Shown: positions 34,885-42,783 of the stretch, piece after piece | Layout of the letters: each line of letters starts with the position of its first letter | Position numbering within the stretch: the stretch's first letter is position 1 | NCBI RefSeq assembly: GCF_013139515.1 | Contig: NZ_WTAR01000032.1 | Location: forward strand, 1-50,050 | Direction: 5' to 3' | Source of the DNA: Lutibacter sp. | Lineage (GTDB): Bacteria; Bacteroidota; Bacteroidia; Flavobacteriales; Flavobacteriaceae | DNA length: 50,050 bases | Position numbers and translations under genes: made by a program | The notes under the pieces: generated by a model | Told to the model about the DNA's origin: nothing | Database searches by the model: none | What the model saw: only the letters and a program-made list of their open reading frames with translations

Positions 34885-36669
34885 TTATTTTTTTTGTAAA
34901 TAATCATAAATTATTGTGGCTCTATTTTTACCAATTATACTCTCAATTTCCGCTAAAGATGCTATCTTAATTCTTTTAACTGATTTAAAATGCTTCAATA
35001 AAGATACAACAGTTTGCTTACCAATTCCTGAAATTTGTTCCAACTCATTTGTTAGCGCACCTTTACTTCGTTTATTTCTATGGTGTGTTATACTAAACCT
35101 GTGTGCTTCATTTCGCAATTGCTGAATAATTTTCAAACTTTCTGATGTTTTATCTAAATACATAGGTACTGAATCTCCCGGATAATAGATTTCTTCCAAC
35201 CGCTTAGCAATACCAATTATGGCAATTTTATTTCTTAATCCTAACACATCTAAACTTTTTAATGAAGCTGATAATTGTCCTTTGCCACCATCAATTACAA
35301 TTAATTGTGGCAAATCCTGACCTTCATCTTGCAAACGTTTATAGCGTCTAAAAACAACTTCTTCCATAGAGGCAAAATCATCGGGGCCTTCAACAGTTTT
35401 AATGTTAAAATTTCTATAATCCTTTTTACTTGGCTTCCCATTTTTAAAAACCACACAAGCTGCAACCGGATTTGTTCCCTGTATATTTGAATTATCAAAA
35501 CATTCAATATGTCTTGGCTCAACAGTTAGTCGTAAATCTTTCTGCATTTGTGCCATAATTCTATTTACATGTCTATCAGGATCAACTATTTTAATTTGTT
35601 TGAAACGTTCTTGCCTATAATATTTTGCGTTTCTAAGGCTCAAATCTACAATTCGTTTCTTATCTCCAAGTTTAGGAATTGTTACTTTTAGATTTTCTCC
35701 TAAATCTACTTCAAAAGGCACATAAATTTCTTTAGATTGTGAATTGAATCGTTGTCTAATTTCAACAATTGTTAGCTCAAGTAACTCTTTATCTGTTTCG
35801 TCTAATTTCTTTTTAATTTCAGTTGTATAGGATTGAATAATTGCTCCGTTACTAATTTTAAAAAAATTTACATAACAGTAACTTTCATCAGAAATAATTG
35901 AAAAAACATCAACATTTGTTATTGACGGATTTACAACTGTTGATTTTACTTGATAATTTGCTAACAATGCTATTTTTTCTTTAATTTTTTGCGCTTCTTC
36001 AAACTCCATTTCGCTCGCATATCGCATCATTAACTCTTCAAATAACTTTAAAGATTCTTTAAAATTACCTTTTATAATATTTCTGATTGCTCCAATATCT
36101 TCGCTATAATTTATTTCAGTTTGCAAACCTTCACAACCTCCTTTACAATTTCCAATATGAAAATCTAAACACACTTTATATTTTTGAGCTTCAATATTTT
36201 TTTCACTTAAATCGTAATTACAACTACGCAACAAATACAACTCTTTAATTAAATCTAACAATGCTTTTGCTGTTCTAACTGAAGTATAAGGTCCAAAATA
36301 TTCTGAACCATCTTTTATTACATTTCTAGTTAAAAACACTCTTGAAAATCGTTCTTTTTTAATACAAATCCAAGGGTACGTTTTATCATCTTTTAATAGC
36401 ACATTGTAACGTGGCTGGTATTTTTTAATCAAATTATTTTCTAACAACAACGCGTCGGTTTCAGTATCAACAACAATGTGCTTAATATCTACAATTTTTT
36501 TTACTAATATTTTTGTTTTACCATACTCGTGGTTTTTGGTAAAATATGATGAAACTCTTTTTTTTAGATTCTTAGCTTTTCCAACATACAAAATAGTCCC
36601 ATTTTTATCATAATATTGATAAACACCGGGTAACGTTGGTAAGGTTTTTATTTGAATTTCTAACTCCAA
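34885..36669 (-). CDS. uvrC: excinuclease ABC subunit C
   Basis: Makes both incisions in nucleotide-excision repair after UvrAB. A 594-residue protein: GIY-YIG domain (about 10-95; PGVYQYYDKNGTILYVGKAKNLKKRV), a Cys cluster near 168-180 (KVCLDFHIGNCKGGC), the UVR motif (about 205-240), the RNase H-like nuclease domain with HIECFDNSNIQGTNPVA and LIVIDGGKGQL, and a helix-hairpin-helix tail (LEQISGIGKQTVVSLLKHF). Complete. It precedes the patatin gene by one base and probably drives its expression. Confidence 0.96.
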   Translation of the reverse strand: MELEIQIKTLPTLPGVYQYYDKNGTILYVGKAKNLKKRVSSYFTKNHEYGKTKILVKKIVDIKHIVVDTETDALLLENNLIKKYQPRYNVLLKDDKTYPWICIKKERFSRVFLTRNVIKDGSEYFGPYTSVRTAKALLDLIKELYLLRSCNYDLSEKNIEAQKYKVCLDFHIGNCKGGCEGLQTEINYSEDIGAIRNIIKGNFKESLKLFEELMMRYASEMEFEEAQKIKEKIALLANYQVKSTVVNPSITNVDVFSIISDESYCYVNFFKISNGAIIQSYTTEIKKKLDETDKELLELTIVEIRQRFNSQSKEIYVPFEVDLGENLKVTIPKLGDKKRIVDLSLRNAKYYRQERFKQIKIVDPDRHVNRIMAQMQKDLRLTVEPRHIECFDNSNIQGTNPVAACVVFKNGKPSKKDYRNFNIKTVEGPDDFASMEEVVFRRYKRLQDEGQDLPQLIVIDGGKGQLSASLKSLDVLGLRNKIAIIGIAKRLEEIYYPGDSVPMYLDKTSESLKIIQQLRNEAHRFSITHHRNKRSKGALTNELEQISGIGKQTVVSLLKHFKSVKRIKIASLAEIESIIGKNRATIIYDYLQKK

Positions 36670-36769
36670 AAAATAAGTTATTTTAAAAATTAAAATTACT
36701 ATTTTTTATTGAATCAATCGTTTCTTTTAACAGATTGAATTTTAAGCACTATTACCATTTAAAAAAGTG

Positions 36770-36777
36770 TATTTTTG
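36770..36777 (+). promoter_or_regulatory. -7 promoter box of the PLP decarboxylase gene
   Basis: TATTTTTG, a full TAnnTTTG match, 64 bases before the ATG; no TTG at ideal distance. This predicts a leader of about 58 bases, containing the palindrome at 36795-36810. Confidence 0.45.
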
Positions 36778-36794
36778 CGGAATATTTAAAAATT

Positions 36795-36816
36795 ATCATT
36801 TTAAAATGATTTTTTT
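36795..36816 (+). promoter_or_regulatory. palindrome plus T-run in the leader of the PLP decarboxylase gene
   Basis: ATCATTTTAAAATGAT is a 16-base perfect palindrome (36795-36810) followed by six further T residues. It looks like a weak intrinsic terminator or an operator, lying between the -7 box and the ATG, where no gene ends (uvrC is divergent). Confidence 0.45.
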
Positions 36817-36841
36817 ACGAATAATCTAAAATTAGAAACAA

Positions 36842-38071
36842 ATGAAGTACTGGAAAAAATATTCGAAAGAAAAATTGATTAAAAGAATAGATGAAGCTTT
36901 AGAATCTAATATTGATTTTGAAGAAAGTAAATCTTTAGGATATCCTGTTTCTAAATTAGACGCAAACGTGTTTAATACAAGTGGTGCTTTTTTAAATGAT
37001 TCTCCACTACTTAAATCCTTTATTCAAAATCCTAATAATATTGGCTGCCACACAACCGGAAAATCTGAAGAGGCTTTTAAAGGTTCCCAAGAATTAGAAA
37101 AAGAAGTAATTAGAGTGCTGGCTGTTGATATTTTTAAAGCTGAAGAAAATGAATATGACGGTTATATTGCTACTGGTGGTACTGAAGCAAATATGCAAGC
37201 TTTATGGATTTATAGAAATCTTTTCAAAAAAGATTTTAATGCAACTTTAGATGAAATGGTCATTTTATCATCTGAAGATACGCATTATTCAGTTCATAAA
37301 GGTTCAAATTTATTAAGTGTTGATGCTGTTAGTATTCCGGTTGAATTTAATTCAAGAGAGATAATTACTGAAGAATTGGATTTAATTGTACAACATCTAA
37401 TTTCTGATGGTAAAAAGTACTTTATGGTTATTTCAAATATGGCAACAACTATGTTTGGATCTGTAGATAATCCTGATGTGTATGCTAATATTTTAACCAA
37501 ACATAACGTAGAGTTCAAAATACATGTTGATGGGGCTTTTGGTGGATTTATTTATCCAATTTCTAACAAAAAATCAACTATTAACTTTCAAAATCCACAT
37601 ATTTCATCTATTACCATTGATGCTCATAAAATGCTACAAGCGCCTTACGGAACAGGTGTGTTTTTATGTAGAAAAGGTTTAATTGAAAATGTATTAACCA
37701 AAGAAGCTCAATATGTTGATGGGATGGATTTAACTATGGTTGGTAGCCGTTCAGGCGCAAATGCAATTGCTGTTTGGATGATATTATTTAGCTACGGTTA
37801 TTATGGTTGGTTCGAGAAAATTAATACACTTTTATTACGAACTGAATGGTTTTGTAAGCAATTAAACAAACTTGATATTGAATATTTTAGAGATCCCTTT
37901 ATGAATATTGTTACTTTAAAATCTAAGTATGTTCCTGCAGAATTAGCTCAAAAATATGGCTTAGTTCCTGAAACACATAATGGTGATAATAATTGGTATA
38001 AAGTAATTATGATGGATCATGTAGAAATTGATGACCTTTCAAAATTTATTGATGAATTAAAAGAGGTTTAA
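36842..38071 (+). CDS. PLP-dependent group II decarboxylase, substrate unknown
   Basis: A 409-residue pyridoxal-phosphate enzyme of the group II amino-acid decarboxylase family (relatives act on glutamate, tyrosine or histidine). The cofactor is held by Lys263 in TIDAHKMLQAPYGTG; TGGTEANMQALWIYRN (about 106-121) and the Asp in HVDGAFGGFIYP contact the ring and phosphate; GSRSGANAIAVW follows. No signal peptide. A single-gene unit with its own promoter and terminator. The substrate cannot be told from sequence alone; aromatic L-amino acids or histidine are candidates. Confidence 0.85.
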   Translation: MKYWKKYSKEKLIKRIDEALESNIDFEESKSLGYPVSKLDANVFNTSGAFLNDSPLLKSFIQNPNNIGCHTTGKSEEAFKGSQELEKEVIRVLAVDIFKAEENEYDGYIATGGTEANMQALWIYRNLFKKDFNATLDEMVILSSEDTHYSVHKGSNLLSVDAVSIPVEFNSREIITEELDLIVQHLISDGKKYFMVISNMATTMFGSVDNPDVYANILTKHNVEFKIHVDGAFGGFIYPISNKKSTINFQNPHISSITIDAHKMLQAPYGTGVFLCRKGLIENVLTKEAQYVDGMDLTMVGSRSGANAIAVWMILFSYGYYGWFEKINTLLLRTEWFCKQLNKLDIEYFRDPFMNIVTLKSKYVPAELAQKYGLVPETHNGDNNWYKVIMMDHVEIDDLSKFIDELKEV

Positions 38072-38085
38072 AAACTTAAATTATA

Positions 38086-38118
38086 CGAAAAATACTCATT
38101 TTAAATGAGTATTTTTTA
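38086..38118 (+). terminator. intrinsic terminator after the PLP decarboxylase gene
   Basis: AATACTCATTT (38091-38101) pairs with AAATGAGTATT (38103-38113), A-run before and TTTT after. The only feature between 38072 and 38146. Confidence 0.85.
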
Positions 38119-38146
38119 TTCTAAGTATTATTTGCTTTTTTTACTA

Positions 38147-38248
38147 TTAAGTAATAACAGTTGAGTAAAATATTAAGGCAATAATAACTACCACAAACAA
38201 AATTTTAGTTTCAAGTGGTTTATTTTTAATGTCGTCAAATATTTTCAT
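38147..38248 (-). CDS. 33-residue single-span membrane peptide at the end of the ars operon
   Basis: ATG at 38248-38246, TAA at 38149-38147. The product begins MKIFDDIKNKPLETK, followed by one continuous hydrophobic span (about residues 16-30, rich in Ile, Val, Leu and Phe) and a short polar end. Charged N-terminus then span indicates an N-in, C-out membrane peptide. It lies 30 bases after the CcdA/ArsG-like gene, same strand, and fills what would otherwise be an empty 207-base gap. I know no family for it; a small subunit for one of the operon's membrane proteins is a possibility, and it may be a chance ORF. Confidence 0.5.
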   Translation of the reverse strand: MKIFDDIKNKPLETKILFVVVIIALIFYSTVIT

Positions 38249-38278
38249 GAATTTTTATTTTTTTGCTAATTTAACAAA

Positions 38279-38986
38279 TTATAAGAGTTCTGCAAAAATC
38301 AACACATAATAAACTCCTGTAAACACAAAAACAATACCTGTAATTATTCTCATAACCTTCTCTGTTTTAGCTATTTTATTGTAAAAAACACCTACACTAC
38401 CTGCTGCAAATGCTAGCAAATATGTAAACAAAATAACTGGAAGTCCTGTTCCAAAAGCAAAAACAATTGGCAAATACAAACCATCTACACTTGAAATTGT
38501 CATTGGAATTAACATTCCAAAATATAAAGCACCACTATACGGACAAAAAGCCAAAGCAAAAATAACACCTATTAAAAAAGAGCCTAATAAACCCTTTCCT
38601 TTTAATTTTTCGGTTAGTTTTTCTGTGAAATTAGATTTTCCTAAAAAATTAAGTCTAATTACATTCAACATAATTAAACCTACAATTATTAATAACGGAC
38701 CTAAAAACTTTTCTCCATTTTGCTGAAAAAAACGCCCAACATGAAACTTACTTGCTCCAAAAAACAAAATTAAACCAATAGCTGTATAGCTAAAAGCTCT
38801 TCCTAAAGAGTAAACCACTCCGCTTAAAAACACCACCTTTTTATTTGTGATATTTTTTGAGATAAAAGCCGTTGCTGTAATATTTGTAGCCAGTGGACAA
38901 GGGCTAATTGATGTCATTAACCCTAATACAAAAGCTGATAAAATTGGTATGTTATAATTTTCTAGAAGTGCCTGTAAATACTCCAC
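38279..38986 (-). CDS. arsG: CcdA/ArsG-family six-span membrane protein
   Basis: A 235-residue integral membrane protein with six predicted spans, of the CcdA/DsbD-beta superfamily; I recall this subgroup named ArsG, an efflux permease for trivalent aromatic arsenicals, with ArsF encoded beside it as here. It keeps the two redox cysteines characteristic of CcdA electron carriers: Cys30 in SISPCPLATN (span 1) and Cys148 in LAFCPYSGALY (span 4), each next to Pro. That pattern also supports a second reading: passing electrons from a cytoplasmic thiol protein to the periplasm. Abuts the arsF-like gene. Efflux versus electron transfer cannot be settled from sequence. Confidence 0.8.
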   Translation of the reverse strand: MEYLQALLENYNIPILSAFVLGLMTSISPCPLATNITATAFISKNITNKKVVFLSGVVYSLGRAFSYTAIGLILFFGASKFHVGRFFQQNGEKFLGPLLIIVGLIMLNVIRLNFLGKSNFTEKLTEKLKGKGLLGSFLIGVIFALAFCPYSGALYFGMLIPMTISSVDGLYLPIVFAFGTGLPVILFTYLLAFAAGSVGVFYNKIAKTEKVMRIITGIVFVFTGVYYVLIFAELL

Positions 38987-39424
38987 TTATACTTTTTTTA
39001 ACTCCGTTTCTAATGTTACTTTTAACTCGTTTGAAAACTTTTCTTGATCGTTTCCATTCATAAAAGCAAATTCAGTTAAATCAATTTGAGTTTCTTTTCC
39101 GTCAACAATTACATTTAAAAATAATGCTGTTCCTGTTGCTTCAAATTTTTCAGCAAGTTTGTAATTTTTCTCATCATCAACATTTACAATTTGAAGAGTA
39201 ATACTTTCATTTTTTAATTCTTCTGAAAAATAAGTATCTAATGTATATTTTGTACTTGATTCAATAGCGTTACAAGTCATACACCTGTGCGTTGAGTGAA
39301 AATCAATCACCTCAATTTTATTCGCTACTTTTTCACTAATTGATTTTTCTGTAGCTACTTTTTCTTTACAAGAAAATAGTACTACACTAACTACCATTAT
39401 TACTAAAATACTAAGTTGTTTCAT
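38987..39424 (-). CDS. arsF: ArsF-like thioredoxin-fold lipoprotein
   Basis: A 145-residue lipoprotein (lipobox LFSC, Cys19) with a thioredoxin-like domain (about 36-145) whose active motif is CMTC (Cys48-Met-Thr-Cys51) in FHSTHRCMTCNAIESST. The RCMTCN signature matches what I recall as the ArsF family, linked to reduction of nitrophenyl arsenicals in the arsEFG system. The lipid anchor places it in the periplasm or outer leaflet, reachable from the CcdA/ArsG-like protein encoded directly after it. Reduction of a periplasmic substrate is inferred. Confidence 0.8.
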   Translation of the reverse strand: MKQLSILVIMVVSVVLFSCKEKVATEKSISEKVANKIEVIDFHSTHRCMTCNAIESSTKYTLDTYFSEELKNESITLQIVNVDDEKNYKLAEKFEATGTALFLNVIVDGKETQIDLTEFAFMNGNDQEKFSNELKVTLETELKKV

Positions 39425-39442
39425 TATTAAAAATTTAGTTTG

Positions 39443-40420
39443 TTAAAAAATTATATTATATATATATCCTGAAATTATAATGCAGAGTGTTACTACTCCA
39501 AAGAAAATTCCAATTAATTTAAAGGTCATTACCTTTTTTAAGAGCATTGCTTCAGGTAATGAAAGTCCTACTACACCCATCATAAATGCAATGGCTGTTC
39601 CTAATGGAATTCCTTTTGCTACTAATACTTGTACCACAGGTAAAATTCCTGAAGCGTTTGAATACATTGGAACTGCTAAAATGGTTGCAATTGGTACTGC
39701 AAACCAATTGTCTTTACTTAAATATTGTTCAAAAAAACCTTCGGGAATATATCCATGCATAATACCACCAATTGCAATACCAATAATTACATAAGGTAAA
39801 ATTCCTTTTAAAATAGTCTTAGTATCTATCCAAATTGAAGGTAATCTATCTTTAAAAGGAAAAGATGTTGCTTCAAATTCCTCTGTTTCTTTTTGAGATT
39901 TTTCAAGTACTTGTTGTACCCAAGGTGTTAAATATTTCTCTAATTTTAATTTTTGAAGAATGATTCCTGAAATAGTTCCTAATAAAATACCACTCACAAC
40001 ATAAATTACCGTTGTTTTTACACCAAAAAGACCTATAAATAACCCGATAGCAACTTCATTTACCAAAGGAGATGTAATTAAAAACGAAAAAGTAACACCT
40101 AAAGGAATTCCACCTTTTACAAAACCAATAAATAATGGCACTGATGAACAAGAACAAAATGGTGTAACCACTCCAAATAATGAAGACATTAAATATTCAA
40201 AACCGTATAATTTTTTGCGAGATAAGTAATTTCTAACCTTTTCAACAGGAAAATAACTGTTTACTATTCCCATAAAAAAGATAATTATAAAAACTAGCAA
40301 TAAAATTTTCACACTATCATAAATGAAAAAATTTAACGCTTCAGCTAAATGATTTCCTTCCTTTAAGTTGAAAATATCAAAAACTAACCAATCTGCTATT
40401 TGTTGAATCCAGTCGAACAT
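39443..40420 (-). CDS. COG0701 permease, ArsP-like
   Basis: A 325-residue membrane protein with eight or so spans, of the COG0701/DUF318 permease family, which includes ArsP, an efflux permease for methylarsenite and other trivalent organoarsenicals. The substrate Cys cluster CSCSSVPLF is present (VTPFCSCSSVPLFIGFVKGG, about 61-80), and the second half has the repeat ILAVPMYSNASGILPVVQVL. Co-transcription with arsR, acr3 and arsF/G supports arsenic, though members of this family also move other metals. Confidence 0.8.
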   Translation of the reverse strand: MFDWIQQIADWLVFDIFNLKEGNHLAEALNFFIYDSVKILLLVFIIIFFMGIVNSYFPVEKVRNYLSRKKLYGFEYLMSSLFGVVTPFCSCSSVPLFIGFVKGGIPLGVTFSFLITSPLVNEVAIGLFIGLFGVKTTVIYVVSGILLGTISGIILQKLKLEKYLTPWVQQVLEKSQKETEEFEATSFPFKDRLPSIWIDTKTILKGILPYVIIGIAIGGIMHGYIPEGFFEQYLSKDNWFAVPIATILAVPMYSNASGILPVVQVLVAKGIPLGTAIAFMMGVVGLSLPEAMLLKKVMTFKLIGIFFGVVTLCIIISGYIYNIIF

Positions 40421-40436
40421 TCTATTTAAATACTAA

Positions 40437-40877
40437 TTATCTTTTAATAAAATCATATGCATTATCACCTCGTAAATTACCTGCTAAACCTAATAAACCA
40501 TCCGTTAGATATTTCACTTCGTACCCTTTAGTTTTAAGATAAATCATAGCTATAATTGCCCTATCTTTATGCGGGCACGCAGTAACTATTAATTTTGATT
40601 TATCTAATTTCTCAAGATTGTTTGGTAAATCAGCTAAAGGAATATTAATTGCAATTGGCATATTCCAAGATTGATATTCTTCTTCAAAACGAATATCAAC
40701 AAGTTGCGCTTCATTATCTTTTAACAATTGAATTAAATTTTTGCTTTGCATTTTCATCTCAATACGAGATTCGTAATCATAATTCAATAAATAATCTTCT
40801 AATTTTAATTCTTGCGCTTTTGCGGAAGTTGTGAAAGCTAAAATAATTACTGTAAATAAGATTTTTGTTTTTTCCAT
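40437..40877 (-). CDS. exported rhodanese-domain protein
   Basis: A 146-residue protein with a signal peptide (1-21, ending AKAQ) and one rhodanese domain (about 35-145; AQLVDIRFEEEYQSWNMPIAINIPLADLP). The active loop is TACPHKDRAI, a six-residue loop with Cys that suits a sulfurtransferase rather than a phosphatase. It lies one base after acr3 and 16 before the ArsP-like gene. Periplasmic thiol or sulfur transfer in arsenic handling is an inference; some rhodaneses act as arsenate reductases. Confidence 0.8.
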   Translation of the reverse strand: MEKTKILFTVIILAFTTSAKAQELKLEDYLLNYDYESRIEMKMQSKNLIQLLKDNEAQLVDIRFEEEYQSWNMPIAINIPLADLPNNLEKLDKSKLIVTACPHKDRAIIAMIYLKTKGYEVKYLTDGLLGLAGNLRGDNAYDFIKR

Positions 40878-40878
40878 T

Positions 40879-41919
40879 TTATACTGCTTTAGGATAATAT
40901 TTTCTCTTCAGCCATAATGAAACTTTTACTAAAAGTATTAAAACCGGAACCTCAACCAAAGGTCCAATTACACCCGTAAATGCTTGTTGAGAATTTAAGC
41001 CAAAAACTGCAATAGCAACTGCAATTGCCAATTCAAAATTGTTACCAGTTGCTGTAAAAGCAACAGCTGCATTACGTTTATAATCTATATTCATTGCTTT
41101 TCCTACAAAGAAACTTACAAAGAACATCAACACAAAGTAGATAACTAATGGCACTGCAATTTTTAAAACATCAAACGGAATTTCAACAATTAAATCGCCT
41201 TTTAAACTAAACATTAAAACAATAGTTGCTAATAAAGCAATTAATGTAATTGGTGAAATAAACGGAATAAATTTTGTATTATACCAAGTTGAGCCTTTAT
41301 ATTTTACTAAGTATTTTCTACTTAAAAAACCTGCAGCAAAAGGAATTCCTAAATAAATTAGAACGCTTTTAGCAACTTCCCAAACTGAAATATCAACATC
41401 AAAACTATCTAATCCCAAATAATTTGGAAGTACCGTAATAAATAACCATGCATAAAAACTATAGGTAATAATTTGAAAAACACTGTTTAACGCTATTAAT
41501 GTAGCGCCATATTCTCTACTTGCGCCTGCTAAATCGTTCCAAACAATTACCATTGCAATACAACGCGCCAAGCCAATTAAAATTAAACCAGACATATATC
41601 CTGGTTCATCTCTTAAAAATATAATTGCTAATACAAACATTAAAACCGGACCCACAATCCAATTTAAAAATAAAGACATGGACATTAATTTTGTGTCTTT
41701 AAAAACTATTGGAATTAAACTGTAATCTACTTTTGCCAATGGTGGATACATCATTAATATTAACCCAATTGCTAAGGGAATATTTGTAGTTCCTACTGAT
41801 AACGAATCTGTTACACTTGCCATTTGAGGGAAGAAATAACCTAGACTTACACCTATAGCCATTGCCAAAAAAATCCAAAGCGTTAAAAACCTATCTAATA
41901 ATTTTAGTCTTTTTTTCAT
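40879..41919 (-). CDS. arsB: ACR3-family arsenite efflux transporter
   Basis: Exports arsenite through the inner membrane, driven by the proton gradient. A 346-residue protein with ten predicted spans, starting with a short basic segment and [24 protein letters not shown]. Other marks: [41 protein letters not shown] with the essential membrane Cys in LARC, and [20 protein letters not shown]. Complete. Central enzyme of the operon, third after arsR. Confidence 0.95.
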   Translation of the reverse strand: MKKRLKLLDRFLTLWIFLAMAIGVSLGYFFPQMASVTDSLSVGTTNIPLAIGLILMMYPPLAKVDYSLIPIVFKDTKLMSMSLFLNWIVGPVLMFVLAIIFLRDEPGYMSGLILIGLARCIAMVIVWNDLAGASREYGATLIALNSVFQIITYSFYAWLFITVLPNYLGLDSFDVDISVWEVAKSVLIYLGIPFAAGFLSRKYLVKYKGSTWYNTKFIPFISPITLIALLATIVLMFSLKGDLIVEIPFDVLKIAVPLVIYFVLMFFVSFFVGKAMNIDYKRNAAVAFTATGNNFELAIAVAIAVFGLNSQQAFTGVIGPLVEVPVLILLVKVSLWLKRKYYPKAV

Positions 41920-41956
41920 GTCAAAAAATTTGAGATTGAGAGATTATGAATATTTT

Positions 41957-42304
41957 TTAACAACAATCTGAGCTAGGATCGCAACAAGCATCTGAAGTGT
42001 TTTCTGAAGTTGGTTCACAGCAAGTAGCATCCATGTTTTCATCAGAGCAACATGCATTATTAGCAAAATTATCTACTAACAGTAGTTTTACTTCTTCTTT
42101 TGAAGGCACTCTACCTTTTATTACAACTTGTTCATCTATCACAACAGCTGGTGTACTCATAATATCATACGCCATAATTTCTTGAATATCTGTAACTTTA
42201 ACTATAGTTGCTTCAATTGCTAATTCATTTACAACTTCAGTAACAATTTTTTCTGTTGTTACACAATTTGGGCAGCCTGTTCCTAATATTTTTATTGTTT
42301 TCAT
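41957..42304 (-). CDS. glutaredoxin-like thiol protein with a Cys-Cys repeat tail (ArsE-like)
   Basis: A 115-residue cytoplasmic protein. Residues 1-78 form a small thioredoxin/redox-active-disulfide-2 domain, with the motif GCPNC (Cys11, Cys14) in ILGTGCPNCVTTEK and the cis-Pro loop STPAVVI. It is followed by a 37-residue polar tail with four vicinal Cys pairs (85-86, 95-96, 107-108, 114-115), set in short Ala, Asp, Ser, Pro-rich spacers, ending at the C-terminal Cys. Such pairs are typical ligands for As(III) or soft metals. I think the domain corresponds to ArsE, the missing partner of ArsF and ArsG. An ArsR-type operator lies 15 bases upstream of its ATG. Confidence 0.85.
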   Translation of the reverse strand: MKTIKILGTGCPNCVTTEKIVTEVVNELAIEATIVKVTDIQEIMAYDIMSTPAVVIDEQVVIKGRVPSKEEVKLLLVDNFANNACCSDENMDATCCEPTSENTSDACCDPSSDCC

Positions 42305-42318
42305 TTTTTATATTTATT

Positions 42319-42334
42319 ATCGCCAATAAACGAT
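42319..42334 (-). promoter_or_regulatory. second ArsR operator, between arsR and the ArsE-like gene
   Basis: Minus strand ATCGTTTATTGGCGAT: ATCG-N8-CGAT, identical to the arsR-proximal site at 13 of 16 positions. No good promoter box is seen next to it, so it may be an extra binding site inside the operon. Confidence 0.7.
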
Positions 42335-42351
42335 AGATTTAATTAATTTTT

Positions 42352-42684
42352 TTATTTACAAGATGTTTTTACAGCATGTTTTTCAAAAAAAACAGCAAAC
42401 AACATTTTTGCTTTTTTCCAATTTTCTTGATGAATACAGTATTTAATTTTGGGAGGTGAAACTTCACCTTTAATTAAACCCGCATTTTTTAATTCTTTTA
42501 AATGTTGTGATATTGTTGATTGTGCCAACGGCAACATCTCTATCAAATCACCCGTATAACAACAACTTTGGTTTTCTAAATAGTTTAAAATTTTAATTCG
42601 AGTTGGATGTCCTAAAGCTTTTGCAAATTTTGCCAAATTTTCAGTTTCTTCTAAATAATTAATATCTTGAATTGTTCTTTTCAT
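42352..42684 (-). CDS. arsR: ArsR/SmtB-family arsenite-responsive repressor
   Basis: A 110-residue winged-helix repressor. DNA recognition helix: LPLAQSTISQHLKELKNAGLI (about 51-71), preceded by LGHPTRIKILNYL. Metalloid sensing: Cys41-Cys42 in NQSCCYTGDL at the start of helix 3, with Cys83 and Cys109 as possible third ligands; the E. coli ELCVCDL arrangement is not used. Binding As(III) would release it from the operators at 42691-42706 and 42319-42334. The ATG lies only about five bases after the predicted transcription start, so the message may be nearly leaderless. Confidence 0.93.
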   Translation of the reverse strand: MKRTIQDINYLEETENLAKFAKALGHPTRIKILNYLENQSCCYTGDLIEMLPLAQSTISQHLKELKNAGLIKGEVSPPKIKYCIHQENWKKAKMLFAVFFEKHAVKTSCK

Positions 42685-42690
42685 AAGTTC

Positions 42691-42724
42691 ATCGCAAATG
42701 TACGATTAAAAAATTATTTTCCAA
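42691..42724 (-). promoter_or_regulatory. arsR promoter with overlapping ArsR operator
   Basis: On the minus strand: TTG (42724-42722), 19 bases, TACATTTG (42702-42695), an ideal Bacteroidota promoter. The operator ATCGTACATTTGCGAT (42706-42691) contains the whole -7 box, so bound repressor would block polymerase. The arsR ATG begins 10 bases after the -7 box. Confidence 0.8.
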
Positions 42725-42783
42725 ATTTTAAACCAATCGATAATTTTTAAGTCTTATTTTATATCCATCAAAATTTTAATGTA

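Noticed and set aside
39480-39794. 104-codon open frame on the plus strand inside the ArsP-like permease gene
   Set aside because: Antisense to a conserved membrane protein; the peptide is a mirror of its hydrophobic codons, without promoter or family match.
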